Shown: positions 34,632-43,129, numbered from the stretch's first letter. The stretch: DNA of 64,000 nt from Ruegeria_C sp040830705 (GCA_040830705.1 JBFOME010000011.1:1-64000), one strand, 5' to 3'. Program-made: numbers and translations. The notes: generated from the letters alone by a model not told the origin.

Positions 34632-36176
34632 ATGAACGATCAAACCAGAACCTCTTCGCGCAGCGGCGGACGCGCTGCGCGCCGGGCCGCGCGTGCAACT
34701 GCCCTGCCCGATCACCTGCGCCCTGTGCGCCCCGGTATGGAAGGCGGTACGCTAAAGCCGCTATCCCCGGAGGACGTGCAAAACATCCACCGCGCCGCGC
34801 TGGACGCGCTGGAACAGATCGGGTTGGCCGACGCGCCGCCAAGCGGCGTGGAATACCTCACCAAGGCGGGCTGTATCCTCGGTGATGACGGTCGCCTGCG
34901 GTTCCCGCGCGCGCTGGTCGAGGACACGCTCGCCATCGCCAACCGCTCGGTGACGCTGTGCAGCCGCGACGGCAAGACCGATCTGGACCTGAGCGGCACA
35001 CGGGTTCATTACGGCACCGCGGGGGCTGCGGTGCATATGGTGGATGTGCATGGCAGGGAGTATCGCGATTCCACGGTGCAGGACCTGCATGATGCCGCCA
35101 AGATCTGCGACCAGCTCGACAACATCCATTTTGTCCAGCGTCCGATGGTCTGCCGTGACATTCCCGACAACCGGGAAATGGACCTGAACACCATCTATGC
35201 CTGCTGCTCGGGCACATACAAACATATCGGCACCTCGTTCACCGAACCCGATTTCGTGGCCCCCGCGCTCGAGATGCTGCACATGATTTCCGGTGGCGAA
35301 GACAAATGGCGCGAGCGCCCCTTTGTCAGCAACACCAACTGTTTCGTGGTGCCGCCGATGAAATTCGCCACCGAAAGCTGCGAAGTGATGGAGCGCTGCA
35401 TCGAAGGTGGCATGCCCGTCCTGCTGCTGAGCGCGGGTATGGCGGGTGCCACGGCACCCTCGACCGTGGCGGGCGCGATCGTGCAGGCGGTGGCCGAATG
35501 CCTGGCCGGTCTGGTCTATGTCAACGCCGTCAAACCGGGACATCCGGCGATCTTTGGCACCTGGCCCTTTGGTCTGGACCTGCGTACCGGGGCGATGTCG
35601 ATCGGGTCGGGCGAGCAGGCGTTGCTGACCGCAGGCTGCGCGCAGATGCATCAGTTTTACGATCTGCCCGGCGGCGCGGCCGCAGGGGGGTCGGATTCCA
35701 AGCTGCCGAATATGCAGGCCGGGTGGGAACAGATGTGTTCGAATCTGATGGCAGGACTGTCGGGGCTGAACATGGTCTATGAGGCGGCAGGCATGCACGC
35801 GTCGCTCCTGGGTTTCTGCCACGAAAGCCTGATACTCGGCGATGATCTGATCGGTCAGGCGCTGCGCTGTGTGCGCGGCATCGAAGTGACCGAGGAAACG
35901 CTGGCGCTGGACCAGATCGCCGAGGTTTGTCTGGGCGGCACCGGACATTATCTGGGCACCGGCCAGACGTTGGACCGGATGCAGGCCGATTATGTCTATC
36001 CGACTTTCGGGGACCGGACGTCGCCCAAGGAATGGGCGGAACTGGGCAAACCCAGCCTGCTGGCCAAAGCGACCGAGCGCAAAGAGGCGCTGCTGGCGCA
36101 GCCCTCGCGCGCGCAATGGGATCCGATGCTGGATATGCAGCTGCGCGAGCGGTTCAATATTCATCTGCCTGCATAA
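34632..36176 (+). CDS. MttB-family (trimethylamine/glycine betaine-type) methyltransferase
   Basis: 514 residues of the COG5598 family. Pyrrolysine-containing MttB demethylates trimethylamine. Most family members lack pyrrolysine and act on quaternary amines such as glycine betaine or on other N-methyl compounds. Here no amber codon interrupts the frame, so it is a non-Pyl type. A barrel fold is indicated by repeated Gly-rich strands (G-A-I-V-Q-A-V-A-E, G-G-A-A-A-G-G-S-D-S-K). The N-terminus is an arginine-rich extension. No corrinoid protein gene is adjacent. The RACo-type activator lies about 21 kb away. The ribosome site is weak, so the start is approximate. Confidence 0.87.
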   Translation: MNDQTRTSSRSGGRAARRAARATALPDHLRPVRPGMEGGTLKPLSPEDVQNIHRAALDALEQIGLADAPPSGVEYLTKAGCILGDDGRLRFPRALVEDTLAIANRSVTLCSRDGKTDLDLSGTRVHYGTAGAAVHMVDVHGREYRDSTVQDLHDAAKICDQLDNIHFVQRPMVCRDIPDNREMDLNTIYACCSGTYKHIGTSFTEPDFVAPALEMLHMISGGEDKWRERPFVSNTNCFVVPPMKFATESCEVMERCIEGGMPVLLLSAGMAGATAPSTVAGAIVQAVAECLAGLVYVNAVKPGHPAIFGTWPFGLDLRTGAMSIGSGEQALLTAGCAQMHQFYDLPGGAAAGGSDSKLPNMQAGWEQMCSNLMAGLSGLNMVYEAAGMHASLLGFCHESLILGDDLIGQALRCVRGIEVTEETLALDQIAEVCLGGTGHYLGTGQTLDRMQADYVYPTFGDRTSPKEWAELGKPSLLAKATERKEALLAQPSRAQWDPMLDMQLRERFNIHLPA

Positions 36177-36182
36177 TAGAAT

Positions 36183-36212
36183 GGCGGCGGTCGCAAGATA
36201 GCCACCGCCGCC
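36183..36212 (+). terminator. hairpin after the MttB-family gene
   Basis: Perfect 9-bp stem GGCGGCGGT/ACCGCCGCC with a 12-base loop, beginning seven bases past the stop codon. No clear T-run follows. Confidence 0.55.
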
Positions 36213-36260
36213 GGACCGGAGTGGTGGGTTAGTACCGGCCCCTGCCCCTTCTCGTCAGGG

Positions 36261-36506
36261 TCAACCCTCGGTCGCCGGGATCAGCCCCGCTTCCTGCGCG
36301 GCGGACACTTCGGCCTGGTCCAATGCGCCATCCGCATTCACGTCGATCGCGTTGAACCCGTCAGCCGACATTTCGGGGAAGACGGCCTGCACCTCATCCA
36401 GCGTCCAGACGCCGTCGCCATTTGCGTCTACTTTTCCTGCGGCCCAAGCCAGCGCGGGCAGAGACACGGCAATCGCAAGCAGCGCGGTCGTTTTGGTCGG
36501 TTTCAT
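36261..36506 (-). CDS. small secreted EF-hand protein
   Basis: 81 residues. A signal peptide (K-P-T-K-T-T-A-L-L-A-I-A start, cleavage near A-W-A-A, residue 23) is followed by two EF-hand calcium loops: D-A-N-G-D-G-V-W-T-L-D-E and D-V-N-A-D-G-A-L-D-Q-A-E. Likely a periplasmic calcium binder or sensor. An inverted repeat GTTCC-N5-GGAAC (36539-36553) lies 33 bases ahead of the start, and a T7 run precedes it. Confidence 0.85.
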   Translation of the reverse strand: MKPTKTTALLAIAVSLPALAWAAGKVDANGDGVWTLDEVQAVFPEMSADGFNAIDVNADGALDQAEVSAAQEAGLIPATEG

Positions 36507-36760
36507 TGGAACACTCCTAGTTATCAGTTTTTTTACTCGTTCCCTTTCGGAACACCGGTAGAAAAACCGACCCGCAAAGCGCCGTCATCCACCCCCTAGG
36601 GTTGCAGCAATTTCAGGCCACACGCCGCCGGATTCGCACTTTGGCCTGCGCGGCAGTCCGCACGGCCAAGTCAGCGGAATTCTGCTCGGCGGAACCTGTC
36701 GGATTGCACGGTGGGGTTTGAGCGGGCCTCTGCCGAGTCTCGCAGGAGTTGCGGCAAAAA

Positions 36761-36788
36761 AAGAAGGGGGGCTTGCACCCCCCTTTTT
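36761..36788. terminator. strong bidirectional terminator
   Basis: 11-bp stem with a GGGGGG/CCCCCC core and a 6-base loop. A T5 tract follows on the plus strand and a T7-rich tract (reverse of the A-run at 36756-36762) on the minus strand. Best intrinsic terminator in the window, yet no annotated gene reads directly into it. Confidence 0.8.
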
Positions 36789-36950
36789 GAGTTTCGCCGT
36801 TCAGGCTCATCTAGTTTACCGCCCGTGTTTTATTGCCTGCGGCCTGAACGTCGTGGGGGCGAGCGCACCCGCCCCGGATGAGAGTGGGAGGACCGAACTT
36901 CCGCCCCACCCTAGGTCGTCGGGGTCAGGCGAATGGGCCGCCTGAACCCC
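36789..36950. other. highly structured intergenic region, candidate small RNA or attenuator
   Basis: Inverted repeats pack this stretch: 36798-36806 with 36842-36850 (9 bp, core GTTCAGGC/GCCTGAAC), 36921-36930 with 36940-36950 (10 bp with one bulge), and a G/C-rich pairing GTGGGG/CCCCAC between them. The GCCTGAAC element is present twice and can pair with either GTTCAGGC or TCAGGC, giving alternative folds. Read on the minus strand, the structures run into the strong terminator, as in a small RNA or attenuator. I could not match it to 6S, tmRNA, RNase P or SRP RNA. No credible protein is encoded. Confidence 0.35.
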
Positions 36951-37204
36951 TACGCGCCATCTCTGACGCGATTCTTTATTGCGCGATCAGCCGAGCCAAA
37001 CCCTTGGATGATGGCCTTTGCCGGTTTTCAGGACGGGCGTTTTCCACAGGGATGTGACGTTTTCTGAGGTTAAGTCTTGGGACAACCCTGTATTTCCGTG
37101 CCTGAAATTGATCGCCTGATACGCGCGTGTTTCCTTTCCTCTGTCCGACTTACCCCGGTTGGATCCGGTTCTTCCAAGCCCCCCCGCTTGCGGGAGATCC
37201 ATCG

Positions 37205-37230
37205 GGGGCCGGTGATTTACACCGGTCCCC
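37205..37230 (-). terminator. hairpin after nrdJ
   Basis: 10-bp stem (GGGG/CCCC plus CCGGTG/CACCGG with one bulged base) and a 5-base loop, ten bases past the nrdJ stop. There is no T-run on the minus strand. Confidence 0.5.
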
Positions 37231-37239
37231 TCAGTTTTC

Positions 37240-40200
37240 TCAGCTACAGCCGCTTGTGCCGCCGCAGGTGTTGCACTTCATGCAGGTGCCGTTGCGCACC
37301 AGTGTGTAGTTGCCGCATTCGCCGCAGGGATCGCCCTCGTATCCCTGCATCTTGGCCTTGGTGCGGGCATCCATGCTGACCGTTCCGGTACTGAGCGCGG
37401 TTTCCGCCCCGGCTTCCGGCACCAGCGTGCTGAGTGCCTGCACCGGGTCGGCCGCACCGTCCAGCGCTACGCCACCCATGGTCTGGCCACCGTTCAGCAC
37501 CACCAATTCCTGGGGCAGCCGCTTGCGCAGATAGCCGGTCGAGCTGATCTGTTTCAGCACTTCTAGCGATTTCGATGCCGCCGTTTCGCTGATCTCGGTG
37601 ACGTTCGAGACGCCCTCTTCCTCACCGCGGCCCAGATCGTCAAAGCTTGCGCCTTCGGGCTTCACATGGGCCAGATCGGTACGGTCGAGATAGCTGACCG
37701 CCAGTTCGCGGAAGATATAGTCGAGGATCGAGGTGGCGTTCTTGATGCTGTCATTGCCCTGCACCATGCCCGCCGGTTCGAACTTGGTGAAGGTGAAGGC
37801 GTCGACGAACTCCTCCAGCGGCACGCCATATTGCAAGCCGACCGAGACGGCGATGGCGAAGTTGTTCATCATCGCCCGGAAGCCCGCGCCTTCCTTGTGC
37901 ATATCGATGAAGATTTCGCCCAGATTGCCGTCTTCGTATTCGCCGGTGCGCAGATAGACCTTATGGCCACCCACGATCGCCTTCTGGGTATAGCCCTTGC
38001 GCCGCTCGGGCATCTTCTCACGATGCGATTTGACGACCTCCTTCACGACCACCTTTTCGATGATCTTCTCGGCCAGCACCGCGGCCTTTTCCTGGGTCGA
38101 GCCGCTTTCCAGCACCTCGGCCGCCTCGTCATCATCCTCGACCAGTGCCGCCGCCAACGGCTGGCTCAGTTTGGAACCGTCGCGGTATAGCGCGTTGGCC
38201 TTGATGCCAAGGCTCCAGCTTAGCTCATAGGCCTTCTGGCAATCCTCGATCGTTGCATCATTGGGCATGTTGATCGTTTTTGAGATCGCGCCCGAGATGA
38301 AGCTTTGCGCTGCCGCCATCATGGTGATGTGGCTGTCCACGCTGAGGAACCGCTTGCCCTTCTTGCCGCAGGGGTTGGCGCAATCGAAGATACCGTAATG
38401 CTCTTCGCTCAGATGCGGCGCACCTTCCAGCGTCATCGTCCCGCAAACATGGTCGTTGGCCGCATCGATATCCGCCTTGGAGAAACCCAGATGGCGCAGC
38501 AGGTCGAAGGTGGGATCGTTCAGCTTGGCCGCTGGGATACCCAGCACTCCGGTGCAGAAATCCTCTCCCAGCGTCCACTGGTTGAACACGAAGCGGATGT
38601 CGAAAGCCGAAGCAAGTGCGGCATCCACCTTGGCCAACTCGTTGGCCCCGAACCCATGCCCCGCCAGCGAGGTGTGGTTGATCCCTGGCGCGTTGCCGAT
38701 GGTGCCGTGACCCACAGCGTAGGACACAATCTCTTCGATCTGAGCGCTGGAATAGCCCAGCTTCTCCAGCGAGGCGGGAACCGAGCGGTTGATGATCTTA
38801 AAATACCCACCGCCCGCAAGTTTCTTGAACTTGACCAGTGCAAAGTCAGGCTCGATGCCCGTGGTATCGCAATCCATCACCAGACCAATGGTGCCGGTGG
38901 GCGCGATAACGGTGGCTTGCGCGTTGCGATAGCCGTTCTTTTCGCCGAGGCTCAGCGCCTCGTCCCAGGCGGTAATGGACAGTTGCACCAGACGGGGATC
39001 GGGACAGTTGTTGTGATCCAGCGGCACCGGCTTGACGCTCAGCTTTTCATAGCCGTTCACCGCGCCATGGGCGGCGTTGCGGTGGTTGCGGATGACCCGC
39101 AGCATATGCTCGGCATTGCGCTCATAGCCTGCAAACGGCCCCAGCTCTCCGGCGACCTCGGCGGATGTGGCATAGGCCACGCCGGTCATGATCGCTGTCA
39201 ACGAACCGCAGAGCGCGCGGCCCTCGTCGCTGTCATAGGAATAGCCCATGTTCATGAGAAAACCGCCGATATTGGCATAGCCCAGACCCAGCGTGCGGAA
39301 GTCATAGGAAAGCTGCGCGATTTCCTTGGACGGGAACTGCGCCATGGTCACGCTGACCTCCAGAGTCAGGGTCCAGAGGCGGGTTGCGTGCATGTAATCC
39401 TCAGCTTGGAACTCACCATCCTTGAGGAAAGTCAGCAGGTTCATCGAGGCCAGGTTACAGGCGGTGTCGTCCAGGAACATGTATTCCGAACAGGGGTTTG
39501 AGCCGCGAATCTCACCATCTGTCGGGCATGTGTGCCAGTCATTGACCGTGTCGTGGTACTGGATGCCCGGATCGGCGCAGGCCCAGGCGGCGTGACCGAC
39601 TTTTTCCCACAGATCGCGCGCCTTGACGGTCTTCGAAACTTTGCCATCGACCCGGTTGATCAACTGCCAATCGGCGTCTTTTTCAACGGCTGTCAGGAAG
39701 GCGTTGGTCACCCGGATCGAGTTGTTCGAGTTCTGCCCAGAGACGGAGTTATAGGCCTCGGAGTCCCAATCCGTGTCATAGGTCGGGAATTCGATGCTGG
39801 TGTGGCCCTGCTTCGCGTAGTCCAGCACGCGTTTGATGTAGGTTTCCGGCACGGCCACGTTCTTGGCATCGCGCACGGCAGCTTTCAGGCTGTCATTGAC
39901 CTTGGGGTCATAGGCGTCCGCCTCGGCCCCATCCCAAGCGCGGATGGCCTCGAAAATGCCGTTCAACATCTTCTCGTGCATCTTCGATCCGGCAACGATC
40001 GAGGCCACCTTTTGCTCTTCGAGGACCTTCCAGTCGATGAAAGCCTCAATATCGGGGTGATCGGCATCCACGATCACCATCTTCGCTGCCCGACGGGTTG
40101 TCCCGCCTGATTTGATCGCGCCCGCAGCACGATCACCGATTTTCAGAAAGCCCATAAGGCCCGAGGATTTTCCGCCCCCCGACAGAGGTTCACCTTCGCC

Positions 40201-40893
40201 GCGCAAGTGGCTGAAATTGGTGCCGGTTCCGGAACCGTACTTGAACAGCCGTGCCTCACGCACCCAAAGGTCCATGATGCCGCCTTCATTGACCAAATCG
40301 TCATCGACCGACTGGATGAAGCAGGCGTGCGGCTGCGGATGCTCATAGGCCGATTTCGACTTGGTCAGTTTGCCGCTCTTGTGGTCAACATAGTGGTGAC
40401 CCTGAGCCGGACCGTCGATGCCATAGGCCCAGTGCAGGCCGGTGTTGAACCATTGGGGCGAATTGGGTGCAGCGCGTTGAGTGGCGAGCATGAACCGCAT
40501 TTCGTCGTAATAAGCCCGGGCGTCTTCTTCGGTCGAGAAGTAGCCGCCCTTCCAGCCCCAATAGGCCCAGGCACCGGCAAGACGGTCGAACACCTGCTTG
40601 GACGAGGTTTCGCCGCCGAATTCGGCGTCATCGGTCGGAACCGAACGCCACAGAAACTCCGGCACATCCTTTTCGCGGACCTTCTTGGATGCGCTGGGAA
40701 CACCGGCCTTGCGGAAGTATTTCTGGGCGATCACATCGCTTGCAACCTGGCTCCAGGACGAGGGAATCTCGATATCGTCCAGACGGAAAACAATGGTACC
40801 ATCGGGATTGCGGATCTCAGAGGTCGCAGAGACAAAATCCAACTCCGCGTAAGCGTCCTGTCCAGCTTTGGTAAATCTTCTTTCGATCTTCAT
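37240..40893 (-). CDS. nrdJ: adenosylcobalamin-dependent (class II) ribonucleotide reductase
   Basis: 1217 residues. It reduces ribonucleotides to deoxyribonucleotides with B12 as radical source and works with or without oxygen. Catalytic-domain landmarks: S-G-G-G-K-S-S-G near the substrate loop, N-P-C-S-E-Y-M-F-L-D-D-T-A-C-N-L with the active-site cysteine and glutamate, and a large insert. The C-terminal domain ends in a cysteine-rich zinc-ribbon (C-G-E-C..C-M-K-C-N-T-C-G-G) that also holds the redox-active pair. I start at M-K-I-E-R-R-F; the longer reading to the right is not family-like. It lies alone, with a long A+T-rich control region. Confidence 0.96.
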   Translation of the reverse strand: MKIERRFTKAGQDAYAELDFVSATSEIRNPDGTIVFRLDDIEIPSSWSQVASDVIAQKYFRKAGVPSASKKVREKDVPEFLWRSVPTDDAEFGGETSSKQVFDRLAGAWAYWGWKGGYFSTEEDARAYYDEMRFMLATQRAAPNSPQWFNTGLHWAYGIDGPAQGHHYVDHKSGKLTKSKSAYEHPQPHACFIQSVDDDLVNEGGIMDLWVREARLFKYGSGTGTNFSHLRGEGEPLSGGGKSSGLMGFLKIGDRAAGAIKSGGTTRRAAKMVIVDADHPDIEAFIDWKVLEEQKVASIVAGSKMHEKMLNGIFEAIRAWDGAEADAYDPKVNDSLKAAVRDAKNVAVPETYIKRVLDYAKQGHTSIEFPTYDTDWDSEAYNSVSGQNSNNSIRVTNAFLTAVEKDADWQLINRVDGKVSKTVKARDLWEKVGHAAWACADPGIQYHDTVNDWHTCPTDGEIRGSNPCSEYMFLDDTACNLASMNLLTFLKDGEFQAEDYMHATRLWTLTLEVSVTMAQFPSKEIAQLSYDFRTLGLGYANIGGFLMNMGYSYDSDEGRALCGSLTAIMTGVAYATSAEVAGELGPFAGYERNAEHMLRVIRNHRNAAHGAVNGYEKLSVKPVPLDHNNCPDPRLVQLSITAWDEALSLGEKNGYRNAQATVIAPTGTIGLVMDCDTTGIEPDFALVKFKKLAGGGYFKIINRSVPASLEKLGYSSAQIEEIVSYAVGHGTIGNAPGINHTSLAGHGFGANELAKVDAALASAFDIRFVFNQWTLGEDFCTGVLGIPAAKLNDPTFDLLRHLGFSKADIDAANDHVCGTMTLEGAPHLSEEHYGIFDCANPCGKKGKRFLSVDSHITMMAAAQSFISGAISKTINMPNDATIEDCQKAYELSWSLGIKANALYRDGSKLSQPLAAALVEDDDEAAEVLESGSTQEKAAVLAEKIIEKVVVKEVVKSHREKMPERRKGYTQKAIVGGHKVYLRTGEYEDGNLGEIFIDMHKEGAGFRAMMNNFAIAVSVGLQYGVPLEEFVDAFTFTKFEPAGMVQGNDSIKNATSILDYIFRELAVSYLDRTDLAHVKPEGASFDDLGRGEEEGVSNVTEISETAASKSLEVLKQISSTGYLRKRLPQELVVLNGGQTMGGVALDGAADPVQALSTLVPEAGAETALSTGTVSMDARTKAKMQGYEGDPCGECGNYTLVRNGTCMKCNTCGGTSGCS

Positions 40894-41429
40894 TTCGGCA
40901 ACCCCGGTTTCTCCGCATTTTTCGTATCGGGTCAGAGACCCCAATCCTCCCGGTCCAGGACCGGTTGCCAAAAAACGGGACAAAAACACCCCGACACCGC
41001 AAATTTCACGGTGCAAACGCGATCAAAACGCGCATTGCATGATGAATTGGTATTCTGTCCCGCCTGCTTTGCTGCCTCGGTATTTCCTACCATATTTAGT
41101 GGCTGCGCTGCTGGCCCACACAACTTGGCGTATGTAGTCATATATCGTCAACGGAATTTTTAGGTTAGAAGCCAACTATTTTCTGTTGACCGCCAAGTAA
41201 GGAATTCCCGCTTTGTCCAGGCAGACGATTCCTCCACATCCTCGACCAACCAGCGTATCTTGGCGCGTCATAAAATTACCTTTGTAGTTCCAGACTGTTA
41301 CCCATCAATGAGACCCAAAGAACACAATGGTTAACACAAGCGTTTTCCGAAATTATCCCCATCGTAACTGTTACCATTTTGCCCTAGTCTGGACCTTGAA
41401 TCGGGGCAAAAAGTAAATCGGAACAGCAC
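40894..41429. other. nrdJ / lipoprotein divergent intergenic region
   Basis: About 540 bp, clearly richer in A+T than its surroundings past 41040. It holds an NrdR-box-like site, a GTTAAC palindrome (41330-41335) and probable promoters for both divergent genes. I see no cobalamin riboswitch (no B12-box) and no gene. Confidence 0.6.
41087..41102 (-). promoter_or_regulatory. candidate NrdR box ahead of nrdJ
   Basis: 16-base site CTACCATATTTAGTGG matches the NrdR consensus (ACAC-WATATATW-GTGT) at 11 of 16 positions. A weaker ATATAT-centred match lies 48 bp away at 41135-41150. It is about 195 bp from the nrdJ start. Tandem boxes at usual spacing are not seen, so this is tentative. Confidence 0.3.
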
Positions 41430-41876
41430 GTGAAGCATATTGGATCCCTCGCGATACTAGCCTTGCTCGCCGCCTGCGCACCCCAAGATGTTGTGCCCGG
41501 CAAGAGCTCGGCCCGATTCATGGAATACCCCACGCAGCTCTTCGACGTATTCGAAACCGCCTGCAACGGCCCCGCCTATACGTTCACGCGGGTGAGCAAG
41601 GACGTGTATGAGTGCCGCGAGCTTTTGCCCCCGCCCGAAGCGGCTGCAACGATTCTGACCTATGACGGTTATCCCGAAGACCTGCCGCAACTGGTGATCC
41701 GGTTCAGCGCCAGCGATGCTACGCCAGGTTACCTGGTCGATGCAGAACTGTTTCTGAACGTGCCGCAAAAAGAAGGGTTGCCGCAGCGCGTGGTGCCCGG
41801 CGATCCGCGAATCAACCGCAGGATGTCGCGCCTGCTGAGCATGGCGGGCGGCGTTCCTGTCGAAACTGCGTCGTGA
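41430..41876 (+). CDS. hypothetical lipoprotein
   Basis: 148 residues, GTG start (weak ribosome site). Signal peptide with lipobox L-A-A-C and lipidation at Cys16. The mature part has a Cys pair (A-C-N-G-P and Y-E-C-R-E-L) and a region P-Q-L-V-I-R-F-S-A-S then V-D-A-E-L-F-L-N-V-P-Q-K that looks like paired beta strands. No named family recognised. The stop is three bases from the 3' end of the opposite-strand tRNA-Pro. Confidence 0.7.
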   Translation: MKHIGSLAILALLAACAPQDVVPGKSSARFMEYPTQLFDVFETACNGPAYTFTRVSKDVYECRELLPPPEAAATILTYDGYPEDLPQLVIRFSASDATPGYLVDAELFLNVPQKEGLPQRVVPGDPRINRRMSRLLSMAGGVPVETAS

Positions 41877-41879
41877 AAG

Positions 41880-41956
41880 TGGTCGGGGCGGCGAGATTCG
41901 AACTCACGACCCCCTGTACCCAAAACAGGTGCGCTACCAGACTGCGCCACGCCCCG
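41880..41956 (-). tRNA. tRNA-Pro (anticodon UGG)
   Basis: 77 bases with encoded CCA. Acceptor CGGGGCG/CGCCCCG, anticodon stem CCTGT/ACAGG around loop TTTGGGT (TGG, reads CCA and other proline codons), T-loop TTCGAAT. All arms pair. Confidence 0.97.
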
Positions 41957-42000
41957 ACCGTGCGCGCCTGCTTAGCGATGACAAACGGGTTTGAAAAGCC

Positions 42001-42471
42001 CTAACAGGGCCATGCGGCCGGTCCTTCGGAAAAAATTTCATGCCGCAGCACACTGCCAGGCGCGATTCCATATTTTTTTGCCAGCCCGCCATTGATCTCG
42101 AGCACTGAGAGCACGCCAGTACCGCCCTCGATCGGGGTCAGATCGCCGGGAATCGCCTGGTGATGCACATGGGTCACAGTTCCGGTGGGATCAACAAAGA
42201 TCATGTCCAGGGGAATCAGCGTGTTCTTCATCCAGAAAGACGCCCGTTGCGGCTGTTCATAGACAAACAGCATTCCGGCGCGGGGCGACATGCTTTCGCG
42301 AAACATCAGCCCACGGGACCGGGTTTGTGGGGTATCAGCCAGCTCGACTTGAAACCGCAACTCGGACCCGGAACTGCGCAGCTGAACCACGTCATGGCGA
42401 CAGGCCTCCGCCAGCGCAGGAGAGGCCGAGAGCATCACCATAATCGCAAGCAGCGCCTTGACCGGATTCAC
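42001..42471 (-). CDS. DUF192 family protein
   Basis: 156 residues. A signal peptide ends A-L-A-E-A near residue 22. The DUF192 domain follows with T-R-S-R-G-L-M-F-R, M-L-F-V-Y, F-W-M-K-N-T-L-I-P-L-D-M-I-F and V-L-E-I-N-G-G-L-A, all hallmarks of the family (fold known, function not). It starts with GTG overlapping the cold-shock gene stop (GTGA), so translation is coupled. The same pairing is, to my knowledge, common in Rhodobacterales. Confidence 0.9.
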   Translation of the reverse strand: MNPVKALLAIMVMLSASPALAEACRHDVVQLRSSGSELRFQVELADTPQTRSRGLMFRESMSPRAGMLFVYEQPQRASFWMKNTLIPLDMIFVDPTGTVTHVHHQAIPGDLTPIEGGTGVLSVLEINGGLAKKYGIAPGSVLRHEIFSEGPAAWPC

Positions 42472-43019
42472 TGGCCACCCTTGGTGGCAATAGCGGTCTC
42501 CCAAGCCAGGACTTCGGCTGCCATGCGACCGCGTTTTCCGTCGATCACCCGCATGGCAATCGCCTCTCCTGGTTGCAGGTCGGCGAGACCGGATTGGCGC
42601 AAGACTTCGATGTGCAGAAACACATCCTCGCCTCGGCCGAAGATATTGGCAAAGCCAAACCCTTTGCCCTTGTCAAACCATTTCACCCGCGCGGGTTCCA
42701 TCGGCGTATCTTGAATAATGCCGGTATCCAGATGTTCGAAATCCGACAACACCAGACTATCGTCTCGCTCGGGCGGTGCGATCGAAAGCACTTCGACCGC
42801 CTGAACGCCGCGATCGGTGCGATGGGTCATGATTTCGATCGCGGCCCCATCGGCGACGGAACTTTGCCCGAAATTCCGCAATACATTTACATGCAGCAGG
42901 ATATCCGGCCCGCCGGCGTCAGAGACCACAAAGCCATATCCCTTGGCCGGGTCAAACCATTTCACCCGTCCGCTTATGTGGGACATCCCGCCAAGATCTT
43001 CGGCCACAGAGCGTTCCAT
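42468..43019 (-). CDS. tandem cold-shock domain protein
   Basis: 183 residues with two cold-shock domains (about 15-80 and 109-173) joined by an acidic linker. Each has RNP1 (K-G-Y-G-F-V at 27-32, K-G-F-G-F-A at 119-124) and RNP2 (I-L-L-H-V, V-F-L-H-I), so both should bind single-stranded RNA or DNA. Single-domain Csp proteins are about 70 residues. A start at Met12 (M-S-H-I-S-G) is possible and would place the upstream CtrA site 35 bp from the start, as with cckA. It overlaps the DUF192 gene. Confidence 0.93.
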   Translation of the reverse strand: MERSVAEDLGGMSHISGRVKWFDPAKGYGFVVSDAGGPDILLHVNVLRNFGQSSVADGAAIEIMTHRTDRGVQAVEVLSIAPPERDDSLVLSDFEHLDTGIIQDTPMEPARVKWFDKGKGFGFANIFGRGEDVFLHIEVLRQSGLADLQPGEAIAMRVIDGKRGRMAAEVLAWETAIATKGGQ

Positions 43020-43020
43020 C

Positions 43021-43036
43021 GTTAAGTAAGCGTTAA
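43021..43036 (-). promoter_or_regulatory. CtrA full binding site ahead of the cold-shock gene
   Basis: Exact TTAA-N7-TTAAC on the minus strand (spacer CGCTTAC), with a further half-site (GTTAA, 43044-43048) beside it, in an A+T-rich gap between pdxH and the cold-shock gene. It directly abuts the annotated start, so it may repress, or the true start is Met12. Confidence 0.5.
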
Positions 43037-43129
43037 CATTCGTGTTAAGAGTTGCAGGATTCTACCCCCCACATTCAAGTTAAAAAACAAAAGAGCGTAC
43101 ATATTTATGCAACTCCCGTCATATTCGCC

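Noticed and set aside
34761..36164. 467-codon minus-strand frame opposite the MttB-family gene
   Set aside because: Same reasoning: shadow frame without recognisable domains.
36613..36810. 65-codon minus-strand frame over the bidirectional terminator
   Set aside because: It has no ribosome site, its start lies within a hairpin, and it translates through the terminator stem. Composition is not protein-like.
40894..41429. Cobalamin riboswitch ahead of nrdJ
   Set aside because: I looked for the B12-box and the multi-helix core and saw neither.
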